Positions 1-5,826 of a DNA stretch of 5,948 nt are shown here, in pieces. The stretch covers positions 162 through 6,109 of the forward strand of contig DCTG01000213.1 of the NCBI GenBank assembly GCA_002329245.1, read 5' to 3'. Numbering within the stretch: the first letter of the stretch is position 1; each line of letters begins with the position of its first letter. The position numbers and the translations under genes were made by a program. The DNA is from Clostridiales bacterium UBA1446 (GTDB lineage: Bacteria > Bacillota > Clostridia > Oscillospirales > Oscillospiraceae). The notes below the pieces were generated by a model, which was not told the DNA's origin, made no database searches, and saw only the letters and a program-made list of their open reading frames with translations.

Positions 1-776
1 GGCTGACCCTTTTCCCCCGCGCAGGCAACCCCCCGCCCCGGATTGCGGAAACACCGTCGGGCATTCTCAACTCCGTAGGCCTCCAGAATCCCGGTGTGGA
101 CGCCTTTATCGAGCATGAACTACCGGAACTGCGCAAGCACGACCTTTGCGTCATCGCAAATATTTCGGGCAATTCGCCGGAAGAATACGCGACAATGGGA
201 AAACTTCTTTCCGACGCCGGCGTGGACCTCATTGAGGTGAACATCTCCTGCCCCAATGTGAAGGCGGGCGGGCTGGCCTTCGGCACCTGTCCTTCCTCGG
301 CCGCGGAAGTCACCGCCGCGGTGAAGTGCGCCTCCCGCGTGCCGGTCATGGTAAAGCTCTCGCCCAACGTCACGGACATTACGCAGATTGCCCGCGCAGT
401 GGAGGACGCCGGAGCGGACGCTCTGTCCCTTATCAACACGCTGCTCGGCATGCGGATTGACATAAGCACCAGGCGGCCGGTTTTGAGAAACAATGTGGGA
501 GGGCTTTCCGGTCCCGCGATTTTGCCGCTTGCGGTTCGGATGATATGGCAGGTAAGACAGGCTGTTTCTCTCCCGATTCTCGGGATGGGCGGCATCCAAT
601 CCGGAGAGGACGCCGTCGAGCTGATGCTTGCGGGGGCAAACGCGGTCGCCGTCGGCACCGCCATGTTCCGGGATCCCTATGCCCCGCTTGCCGTTCAGGA
701 CGGAATCGCCCGATATTTGGAGGCGCACGGGTACGCGTCCGCCTCCCAGCTGACCGGGGCCGTGCTTCCCTGGTAA
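1..776 (+). CDS. pyrD: Dihydroorotate dehydrogenase, class 1B catalytic subunit (5'-truncated by window edge)
   Basis: Oxidises dihydroorotate to orotate with FMN in de novo pyrimidine synthesis, in the cytoplasm. The reading frame is open from the first complete codon at base 3, and the visible 257 residues begin inside the protein. An in-frame GTG at 96 is internal, because the codons before it encode the family motif [13 protein letters not shown], then [14 protein letters not shown]. Further signatures are NISCPNVK, whose Cys (codon 249-251) is the class 1 catalytic base, KLSPNVTDI, the [11 protein letters not shown] segment, and the phosphate/FMN-binding [11 protein letters not shown] and [12 protein letters not shown] near the C-terminus. 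Family members have about 300-310 residues, so roughly 45-50 N-terminal residues lie outside the window. The NISCPNVK sequence and overall pattern fit class 1B, which works with the electron-transfer subunit PyrK; pyrK is not visible and may lie upstream. No terminator separates it from the next gene. Confidence 0.96.
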   Translation, partial: LTLFPRAGNPPPRIAETPSGILNSVGLQNPGVDAFIEHELPELRKHDLCVIANISGNSPEEYATMGKLLSDAGVDLIEVNISCPNVKAGGLAFGTCPSSAAEVTAAVKCASRVPVMVKLSPNVTDITQIARAVEDAGADALSLINTLLGMRIDISTRRPVLRNNVGGLSGPAILPLAVRMIWQVRQAVSLPILGMGGIQSGEDAVELMLAGANAVAVGTAMFRDPYAPLAVQDGIARYLEAHGYASASQLTGAVLPW

Positions 777-812
777 CAAGGACACAAGAATCAATGGAAA
801 AGAGACGGACCA

Positions 813-1961
813 ATGACGAGGATTTATCTGATCCGCCACGCGGAGGCGGAAGGCAATATATACCGGCGGGCGCAGGGACAGTACGACAGCCTTGTCACTA
901 CGAACGGCTACCTGCAGCTTGAGGCTCTTCGCGCCCGTTTTCACGGTGAAAAAATAGACGCCGTTTATTCCAGCGACCTTTTCCGCGCGCGTGAAACCGC
1001 GCGGGTGCTCGCCGCCCCCCGCGGCCTTTCCGTGCGATTAAAACCGGAGCTGCGCGAAATAAAAATGGGAGCATGGGAAGACCGCCCCTGGGGCGAGCTG
1101 AACCGCTACTCCCCCGAGCAGATGGATTTGTTCAACAATCACCCGGATCTCTGGAAGGTGGAGGGGTGCGAATCGTTTTCGCATCTGCGCGCGCGTGTGT
1201 TAAACGCGCTTTGGGAAATCATCCGCGCGCATCCCGGCGAAACCGTGGCCGTAACGAGTCACGGCATGGCAATTCGCGCTCTCATGAGCAGCATTTTAAA
1301 CCTCAGCTGCGCGGAAATGGGGCAGATCCCGCACTCCGACAACACCGGGGTCACCGTATTGGAGGCTGAGGGGGAATCGATCCGCATTGCCGAACTGTGC
1401 GATAACTCCCATTTAGACGAAAAAATAAGCACCTTTGCGCAGCAGCGCTGGTGGCGCGACGGAAACCAGAAACGGGACCACAACCTGTGGTTTCTGCCCA
1501 TGGATCCTGCCAAGGACCACGAGTTTTTTTCCGCCTGCCACCGGGAAGCGTGGCAGCTGATCCACGGAGATCTCTCCTCCTATGACGAGGGAGGCTTCCT
1601 GCGGCAAGCCGCCGAGACGGCGCGGCAGTCCCCGGACTCTCTTTTTTTTGCCATGCTGCACGACACACCCGTCGGCATGCTGCAGCTGAGTCCGGAAGAA
1701 GACGCGCAGATTCGCGCGGGGCGGATTCCGTTTCTTTATATTCTGCCCGAATACCGCTATCAGAATCTCGGCGTACAGCTTTTGGGAGAGGCGGTCAGCG
1801 TGTACAGAAAATTAAACCGCGAGCGCCTCCTGCTGCGCTGCGCTCCGGACAATTATCCGGCCATTCGCTTTTATCTCAAACACGGGTTTAAAAAAATCGG
1901 TTCGGATCCCGGCGTGCGCAAACCCCTGTATGTCCTCTCCAAAAGCATCGTTGTCCCGTGA
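813..1961 (+). CDS. Histidine phosphatase - GNAT acetyltransferase fusion protein
   Basis: A 382-residue cytoplasmic protein with two enzymatic domains. Residues 1 to about 195 are a histidine phosphatase (phosphoglycerate mutase-like) domain: LIRHAEAEGN carries the catalytic His9 in an RHA version of the RHG motif, YSSDLFRARETA holds the conserved Arg, ELREIKMGAWED the conserved acid region (Glu82), and VTSHGMAIR the second His (His150). Residues from about 223 to 377 are a GNAT fold: FLYILPEYRYQNLG gives the acetyl-CoA loop as R315-x-x-N-x-G320, and APDNYPAIRFYLKHGFKKIG is the usual C-terminal motif. Both active sites look intact. The ATG at 813 follows a purine-rich stretch (GGAAAAGAG, 797-805) that can serve as a ribosome binding site, and the N-terminus fits the start of the fold. 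It lies 36 nt after pyrD, so co-transcription is likely. The substrates cannot be read from the sequence; names such as alpha-ribazole phosphatase or phosphoglycerate mutase would be over-calls. Confidence 0.92.
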   Translation: MTRIYLIRHAEAEGNIYRRAQGQYDSLVTTNGYLQLEALRARFHGEKIDAVYSSDLFRARETARVLAAPRGLSVRLKPELREIKMGAWEDRPWGELNRYSPEQMDLFNNHPDLWKVEGCESFSHLRARVLNALWEIIRAHPGETVAVTSHGMAIRALMSSILNLSCAEMGQIPHSDNTGVTVLEAEGESIRIAELCDNSHLDEKISTFAQQRWWRDGNQKRDHNLWFLPMDPAKDHEFFSACHREAWQLIHGDLSSYDEGGFLRQAAETARQSPDSLFFAMLHDTPVGMLQLSPEEDAQIRAGRIPFLYILPEYRYQNLGVQLLGEAVSVYRKLNRERLLLRCAPDNYPAIRFYLKHGFKKIGSDPGVRKPLYVLSKSIVVP

Positions 1962-2201
1962 CGGGGCAGGGGCAGCCCGCTCTCTTTCCCCGCGCCGAAA
2001 ACCAACCGCTCGCGCCAGCTCCCCCAAGGGGAGCCTTTTTACAGAAGCCATCCGTTTCCTTCCCCGCTGACCGGTCGTTGCCGCGCGCCGGAGCGGGCCA
2101 AGCCGCCGGTATGCGGGGCTTATATCCGCGGTTCCGTCTTAAGCTCTTCGGCAATTCCTTCGCATATGGTTTTATCGCTACTTCCGATTGCCAATACAAT
2201 C
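1962..2201. other. Intergenic region between the phosphatase-GNAT and HTH regulator genes
   Basis: Together with the promoter and leader it makes a gap of about 350 nt between genes. The left part is GC-rich and holds the terminator-like hairpin at 2018-2040. The part from about 2060 to 2130 is GC-rich with several short palindromic stretches such as CCGCGG, and the last 60 nt become AT-rich before the promoter. An open frame crosses it from a GTG at 1958 to 2242, but the peptide is rich in Pro, Ala and Arg with no recognisable motif and has no ribosome binding site, so I do not call it a gene. Confidence 0.6.
2018..2040 (+). terminator. Terminator-like hairpin after the phosphatase-GNAT gene
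   Basis: A perfect 7-bp stem GCTCCCC / GGGGAGC (2018-2024 with 2028-2034) with a CAA loop is followed by C and five T. It lies 57 nt after the phosphatase-GNAT stop and fits an intrinsic terminator for the pyrD-phosphatase transcript. The T-tract is short and the sequence also resembles an interspersed repeat, so the terminator function is probable rather than certain. Confidence 0.55.
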
Positions 2202-2230
2202 TTGCTTATTTTTTAAAGAAGCGTTATGAT
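2202..2230 (+). promoter_or_regulatory. Sigma-A-type promoter of the HTH regulator gene
   Basis: TTGCTT (2202-2207) and TATGAT (2225-2230) are separated by exactly 17 nt, each close to the consensus TTGACA / TATAAT. Transcription would start near 2237. This leaves a leader of about 74 nt before the GTG start at 2311 but only about 8 nt before the ATG at 2245, which supports the downstream start. The surroundings are AT-rich, unlike the genes to the left. Confidence 0.65.
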
Positions 2231-2293
2231 GTAAAAATATAAAGATGTCTTGCGCCAATTGGAGAAGCATCCGCCGAAGCAGGCAGAGCTTAT

Positions 2294-2300
2294 GGAGGGA
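2294..2300 (+). promoter_or_regulatory. Ribosome binding site selecting the GTG start of the HTH gene
   Basis: GGAGGGA lies 10 nt before the GTG at 2311. No comparable site precedes the in-frame ATG at 2245 or the ATG at 2341, so this site decides the start. Confidence 0.75.
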
Positions 2301-2310
2301 GTTGAAATCA

Positions 2311-3213
2311 GTGACTCGTAACGGTAACTTTGCTGACAGAATGAAGGAAATCATGGAAGAGCGCAATTACAGTTATGCTAAGCTCGGCGAATTGCTGAAT
2401 ATGAACCCCCAGACATTAAACCGGTATGTCCTCGGTTCCCGCATCCCGAAAGCGGACGTTGCCGTTGAAATCGCAAAGACATTGGGCGTCGAACCGTTAT
2501 GGCTATTGGGGTTTGACGTCCCCAAAAGCAGCCCGCAAACTCCCGTCGTTCCGCAGGATACGAGCGAAGCCGTTCTGTTGGGCAACTTCCGGGCTCTGAA
2601 TCCCGACGGAAAAACCAAAGCAATCGCGTATTCCTATGCGCTGCTCGGACTTTATCCCGCCGACGCGGCGGAAGAAATTGCCCCGGAGACTCCCCAGCCC
2701 GACGCGGATACCCCGGAGCCGGAAGCGGAATTCGAACCGATTTCGCTTGGCGGAGGGCCCGTCGCGCCGGAAGAGACTGGGAAAGCCTTATCTCCCGAAG
2801 AAATCAATGCGCTTTGCCGGGAATCCGCAAAAACGTATGAAATGGAGCTCGTGGAGCTGAAGTTCAGCGCTCCCAACCTCATCCTTTTCGTCAAACCGAT
2901 ATCCTTTTGGGATGAAGACAGCTTTATATCCATTTCATGCAGGTATGCCGCCTGTATCTGCAGCAGACTTTACCGGGCGTCCGGCGTGGATTCGGTATTT
3001 ATTTTCTTTCAGACCGAAATGGTGGACAACCTCGGAAACGAAAGTCTCAAGAACGGCCTGACCGTCATGCTGCCCCGTTCCGGTTTTCAGGACCAGGAAG
3101 ACCTTGAACAAATTGTGGCTTCCAATTACAATCTGATCTTCAAAATGGCGGAGGAATATTACATCCACCCCGCCATCAAGTCCAAGCTGAAACAGTTCAT
3201 GATTTCGCAATAG
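2311..3213 (+). CDS. XRE-family helix-turn-helix regulator with uncharacterised C-terminal domain
   Basis: A 300-residue protein from the GTG start at 2311, chosen for its strong ribosome binding site; an in-frame ATG at 2245 would add 22 residues unlike an HTH protein. Residues 7-62 are a Cro/C1-type HTH: ADRMKEIMEERNYSYAKLGELLN, then MNPQTLNRYVLGSRIP as the recognition region, then DVAVEIAKTLGVEPLWLLG. Residues 88-114 (LLGNFRALNPDGKTKAIAYS) resemble the helical segment that often follows the HTH in repressor-like proteins. A linker rich in Pro, Glu, Asp and Ala covers about 117-158. Residues 159-300 form a mixed alpha/beta domain that I do not recognise; it includes LILFVKPISFWDED, an RYAACICSRLY segment with Cys, and DSVFIFFQTEMVDN. 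I see no peptidase S24 or ImmA-type protease signature, so a self-cleaving repressor is unlikely. The domain may sense a ligand or mediate oligomerisation. It sits alone between its own promoter and the repeat-bearing region before the EAL-HDOD gene. Target and signal are unknown. Confidence 0.88.
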   Translation: MTRNGNFADRMKEIMEERNYSYAKLGELLNMNPQTLNRYVLGSRIPKADVAVEIAKTLGVEPLWLLGFDVPKSSPQTPVVPQDTSEAVLLGNFRALNPDGKTKAIAYSYALLGLYPADAAEEIAPETPQPDADTPEPEAEFEPISLGGGPVAPEETGKALSPEEINALCRESAKTYEMELVELKFSAPNLILFVKPISFWDEDSFISISCRYAACICSRLYRASGVDSVFIFFQTEMVDNLGNESLKNGLTVMLPRSGFQDQEDLEQIVASNYNLIFKMAEEYYIHPAIKSKLKQFMISQ

Positions 3214-3236
3214 CGCTGCATGCAACTCGCGCCTTC

Positions 3237-3255
3237 GCGGCTACAGCCGCTTATT
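3237..3255 (+). terminator. Weak hairpin after the HTH regulator gene
   Basis: GCGGC (3237-3241) and GCCGC (3246-3250) can pair around a TACA loop, followed by TTATT. It begins 24 nt after the stop codon, where a terminator would be expected. The stem is short and the T-tract interrupted, so read-through into the next gene is possible. Confidence 0.3.
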
Positions 3256-3339
3256 GCCTTAACGCTCGCAAAACGCGCGGTCAATCAAAGCCAAACATAA
3301 AATTCATGATCATTCCATTGCCTATTGCATTTCTCCGAT

Positions 3340-3363
3340 CTTTGTTATAAACAACGAACAAAG
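3340..3363. repeat. Inverted repeat upstream of the EAL-HDOD promoter
   Basis: CTTTGTT (3340-3346) and AACAAAG (3357-3363) are perfect 7-bp inverted arms separated by 10 nt. The element ends about 30 nt before the TATAAT box at 3395 and has no T-tract, so it looks more like a dimeric protein-binding site than a terminator. The function is inferred from symmetry and position only, and a repeat of this size can arise by chance in AT-rich DNA. Confidence 0.35.
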
Positions 3364-3371
3364 CTATAGCG

Positions 3372-3400
3372 GATTAGTTGAGCTAATATACAGATATAAT
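3372..3400 (+). promoter_or_regulatory. Candidate promoter of the EAL-HDOD gene with overlapping inverted repeat
   Basis: A perfect -10 box TATAAT stands at 3395-3400. The hexamer 17 nt upstream, GATTAG (3372-3377), is a poor -35, so the promoter may need an activator. An inverted repeat ATTAG-N5-CTAAT (3373-3387) covers the -35 and spacer, where a bound regulator would affect initiation. Transcription would start near 3407, which makes the ATGs at 3411 and 3414 nearly leaderless and favours the start at 3444. A second possible pair, TTGTTA (3342-3347) and TATAGC (3365-3370), is also spaced by 17 nt. Confidence 0.5.
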
Positions 3401-3430
3401 ATTACTTCTTATGATGCAATTTGACGGAAT

Positions 3431-3436
3431 AGGGTG
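3431..3436 (+). promoter_or_regulatory. Ribosome binding site selecting the ATG at 3444
   Basis: AGGGTG lies 7 nt before the ATG at 3444. No such site precedes the in-frame ATGs at 3411 and 3414, and the protein family normally begins with a sequence like that encoded from 3444 (MSSCLARQPIF). Confidence 0.6.
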
Positions 3437-3443
3437 CAACAGA

Positions 3444-4655
3444 ATGTCGTCATGTCTAGCGCGGCAACCGATCTTTAACAGGCATTTGAAAACAATTGGA
3501 TACGAATTGCTCCACCGTTCCAGCGAATCCAGCCGGGTGTACGACGCTGCGAACGCCGATCTCGCCACCACGGAAACCATAACCATCAGTTTGGAAATGG
3601 ATATCAGGCGTTTGACCGGCAACTGCCTCGCTTTTATCAATTTTACGGAAAACCTTCTGCTCAATCAGGTGGCCAGCATCCTGCCTCAAAGCCACCTGGC
3701 GATCGAAATCCTTGAAAGCGTTCATCCAAACGCGGAAATTATCAAAGTCTGCAAAGATTTGAAAAAGCAGGGTTACATCATCGCGCTGGATGATTTTAAA
3801 TATAACGAGTCATACCGGCAGCTTCTCAATTACGTGGATATCGTGAAAATTGACTTTTTGAATCAATCCTTAGATCAGATTCATAACGACGTTCAAATTA
3901 TAAAGCGCAATCACAAGGTGCTCCTGCTGGCTGAAAAAATTGAAACGCGGGAGATGTTTGAGACGGCCCGCGACATGGGATTTCATTACTTTCAGGGATT
4001 CTTCTTCAGCCGCCCCCAGATCCTGAACGAAAAAAAGATGACGCCGATCCGGGCCACCCAGGTACAATTGATTCGCCACGCCATGGATCCGAATATCGAC
4101 TATAAAAAGCTCTCGTCCATTATAAAGAACGACGTTGTTCTGACCTACCGGATCCTCAGACTTGTCAACTCCAATTATTACGGCATACAGTATGAGATAC
4201 AGAATGTCCGGCAGGCGCTTGCCATTTTGGGCATCAACAACATCAGAAAATATGTGACTTTGCTCACCCTGGAGCGGCTCGCCGGTGAAAAGCCGGAGGA
4301 GCTCATGCTGATGTCTCTGGCCAGAGGACATTTTTTGGAGATGCTCGCGCCATTTGTCCGGATGCGGAAGCAAAGGGAAGACCTGTTCCTGCTCGGTCTT
4401 TTCTCGCTGATGGATGTGCTCTCGGATACCCCCATCACCGAGATCATCGAAAAAACGAAGCTTTCCAAAAGCGTCGCCGATTCCCTGACAAACACGGACA
4501 GCAAGGGCGCCGAACTGCTTCGGATTATCACAAATTATGAACAGGGCAATTTTGATGCAGTCGAGGAGATTGCGAAAAAATACAATATTCCGCTGAGCAC
4601 CGTCTCGCGGCTTTATATCGAATCCATAGACTGGGCCACCGAAATTTTGAAATAA
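3444..4655 (+). CDS. EAL-HDOD signal transduction protein (YuxH/COG3434 type)
   Basis: A 403-residue cytoplasmic protein from the ATG at 3444; in-frame ATGs at 3411 and 3414 lack a ribosome binding site. Residues 1-193 are an EAL-type c-di-GMP phosphodiesterase fold: GYELLHR (Glu21) takes the place of the EAL motif, followed by FINF (Asn66), IEILE (Glu88), LDDF (Asp116, Asp117), VKIDF (Lys135), AEKIET (Glu164) and FQGFFFSRP (Gln184). These match the metal-binding and catalytic positions of EAL enzymes, but the usual loop after DDF (G-x-G-x-S-S) is replaced by KYNESY, as I recall is typical of this family, so activity is uncertain. Residues from about 200 to 390 are an HDOD domain with KNDVVLTYRILRLVNS and VRQALAILGINNIRKYV; HDOD domains lack the HD-GYP catalytic residues. 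There is no membrane segment. Such proteins are thought to act in c-di-GMP or stress signalling, and the convergent cheV-fliN neighbourhood suggests a link to motility. Confidence 0.93.
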   Translation: MSSCLARQPIFNRHLKTIGYELLHRSSESSRVYDAANADLATTETITISLEMDIRRLTGNCLAFINFTENLLLNQVASILPQSHLAIEILESVHPNAEIIKVCKDLKKQGYIIALDDFKYNESYRQLLNYVDIVKIDFLNQSLDQIHNDVQIIKRNHKVLLLAEKIETREMFETARDMGFHYFQGFFFSRPQILNEKKMTPIRATQVQLIRHAMDPNIDYKKLSSIIKNDVVLTYRILRLVNSNYYGIQYEIQNVRQALAILGINNIRKYVTLLTLERLAGEKPEELMLMSLARGHFLEMLAPFVRMRKQREDLFLLGLFSLMDVLSDTPITEIIEKTKLSKSVADSLTNTDSKGAELLRIITNYEQGNFDAVEEIAKKYNIPLSTVSRLYIESIDWATEILK

Positions 4656-4712
4656 GCCGCAAATAAAAGCTTGTGCTTTTCCAAGGCAACAGTAAAACGA
4701 TGCATAAACTTA

Positions 4713-4749
4713 GCAGCCGGAACGCGACGCGTTTCCGGCTGCTTTTTTT
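4713..4749 (+). terminator. Strong intrinsic terminator between convergent EAL-HDOD and cheV genes
   Basis: A perfect 10-bp stem, GCAGCCGGAA (4713-4722) with TTCCGGCTGC (4733-4742), continues after a bulged T into a 3-bp CGC/GCG stem with a short loop and is followed by seven T. It lies 57 nt after the EAL-HDOD stop. Read on the - strand the same hairpin follows cheV, but the bases after it (TAAGTTTATG) form only a poor T-tract, so termination there would be weaker. Confidence 0.9.
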
Positions 4750-4772
4750 AATACCCGCGATATGCTTTGCGG

Positions 4773-5672
4773 TCAAATCAAATCGTCGATGACCTTTACC
4801 AATTTTCCGATTTCCGGCTTGGTCAGCTGCGCGTCCGCGCCGACCTGCTTACATTTGATGCTCATCTGTTCGTCAATGATGGAGGAGAAAATCACGACAG
4901 GGATTTTTCTTAACGCTTTGTCTTCCTTGATCCGCTTTGTCAGATGCAATCCGTCCATCTGCGGCATCTCAATATCGGTAATCAGAAGCGCAACGGCATC
5001 CTCAGGCTTTCCTTCCTTTTCCAGAAGACCAGCCAAAATGCTCCAGGCTTCCGCGCCGTTTGTTACGGACAGGATGTTTGAGTAGCCCGCTCTGTTCAGC
5101 GATTCCACGAGCATCTTCCGCAAAAGCATGGAATCCTCGGCAATCAGAATCGGCCTGTCGCATTCCGACCGCTCGCCCATCTGGTCGATTTCTTCCATCT
5201 TGATTCCCGTCCTGGGGCTGATGTCGTAAGCGATCTTTTCAAAATCCAAGATCGTGCTGATTTTCCCGCCCATCTTGACGATGCCCGTCACGATCCCGTC
5301 CTGTCCTCCGTAGATGATTTCATCCGGCTTTTCGATCTGCTCCCAGGAAAAGCGATGGATGCTTTCCACTCCGTGAACATGGAACGCCACCTTCATGCTG
5401 TTGAAATGCGCGATGATGTAAATATCCTTTGTGGCGTCTTCTGACGGCGGCATGCCGAGATACGCCGCTAAGTCGATCACCGTATACACTTCGTCTCTGG
5501 GCTGAAAGACGCCTTCCACGCAGGGATGCGCATTCGGTAAATGCCGGACCTCATGGCGCTGCATCAGCTCTTTTACTTTTGCAACGTTGATTCCGAAGCT
5601 TTTCCCGCCCACGGTAAATTCCAGAACCTCAAGCTCATTCGTACCGGTTTCAAGTAAAATATCCGTTTTCAT
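4773..5672 (-). CDS. cheV: Chemotaxis protein CheV (CheW-like domain plus receiver domain)
   Basis: A 299-residue cytoplasmic coupling protein that links chemoreceptors to the CheA kinase and helps adaptation when phosphorylated. Residues from about 13 to 155 are a CheW domain: LEFTVGGKSFGINVAKVKELM, RHLPNAHPCVEGVFQPRDEVYTVIDLAAYLG and GIVKMGGKISTILDFEKI are typical of CheV. Residues from about 172 to 299 are a response-regulator receiver: acidic pair Glu179-Asp180 in ILIAEDS, phospho-acceptor Asp233 in LLITDIEMPQMDG, Ser263 in VVIFSS at the Thr/Ser position, and Lys285 in LTKP. All phosphorylation residues are present and the length is normal. The ATG at 5672 has a good ribosome binding site. 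It lies downstream of a FliN/FliY gene in the same orientation with no obvious terminator between them, so it is probably in or at the end of a flagellar-chemotaxis operon. It is convergent with the EAL-HDOD gene. Confidence 0.96.
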   Translation of the reverse strand: MKTDILLETGTNELEVLEFTVGGKSFGINVAKVKELMQRHEVRHLPNAHPCVEGVFQPRDEVYTVIDLAAYLGMPPSEDATKDIYIIAHFNSMKVAFHVHGVESIHRFSWEQIEKPDEIIYGGQDGIVTGIVKMGGKISTILDFEKIAYDISPRTGIKMEEIDQMGERSECDRPILIAEDSMLLRKMLVESLNRAGYSNILSVTNGAEAWSILAGLLEKEGKPEDAVALLITDIEMPQMDGLHLTKRIKEDKALRKIPVVIFSSIIDEQMSIKCKQVGADAQLTKPEIGKLVKVIDDLI

Positions 5673-5675
5673 ATG

Positions 5676-5683
5676 CCTCTCCT
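5676..5683 (-). promoter_or_regulatory. Ribosome binding site of cheV
   Basis: On the - strand AGGAGAGG ends 3 nt before the ATG, with the AGGAG core at a 6-nt spacing. It confirms the cheV start at 5672. Confidence 0.8.
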
Positions 5684-5826
5684 ATCCCGCGGCGCCGTAT
5701 ACCCGCGCTCCCATACCGATTATCGGGAACACACGCATCTTCGGCCACGGCTCCCGCATTCCCGGCAAGCAGAACGCCGAATTGATGTATCCCGTCGCGC
5801 AATAATTTAATCTGGGCACCGATGCC

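Noticed and set aside
120..944. Open frame of 274 codons on the - strand across pyrD
   Set aside because: It is antisense to an unmistakable PyrD, the peptide has no family motif and is rich in Arg, Gly and His, as expected of a shadow frame in GC-rich DNA.
1888..2199. 103-codon - strand frame including a KAPLGGAG-like peptide
   Set aside because: It overlaps the end of the GNAT domain antisense, and the peptide is what results from translating the palindromic repeat, not a real protein.
1958..2242. 94-codon + strand frame after the phosphatase-GNAT gene
   Set aside because: It starts at a GTG overlapping the previous stop without a ribosome binding site, runs through a terminator-like hairpin and a promoter, and encodes a Pro/Ala/Arg-rich peptide with no motif.
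2245..2310. Upstream ATG extension of the HTH regulator
   Set aside because: The ATG at 2245 has no ribosome binding site and would lie about 8 nt after the predicted transcription start; the extra residues do not resemble the family N-terminus, while GTG 2311 has a strong GGAGGGA.
3306..3313. 8-bp palindrome ATGATCAT in the region before the EAL-HDOD gene
   Set aside because: It is short, has no partner copy nearby and lies far from the predicted promoter; such palindromes are common by chance.
4762..5085. 107-codon + strand frame inside cheV
   Set aside because: It is antisense to the conserved receiver domain of CheV and shows no motif.
5587..5805. 72-codon + strand frame across the start of cheV
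   Set aside because: It covers the cheV start and ribosome binding site antisense, and has no recognisable feature or ribosome binding site.
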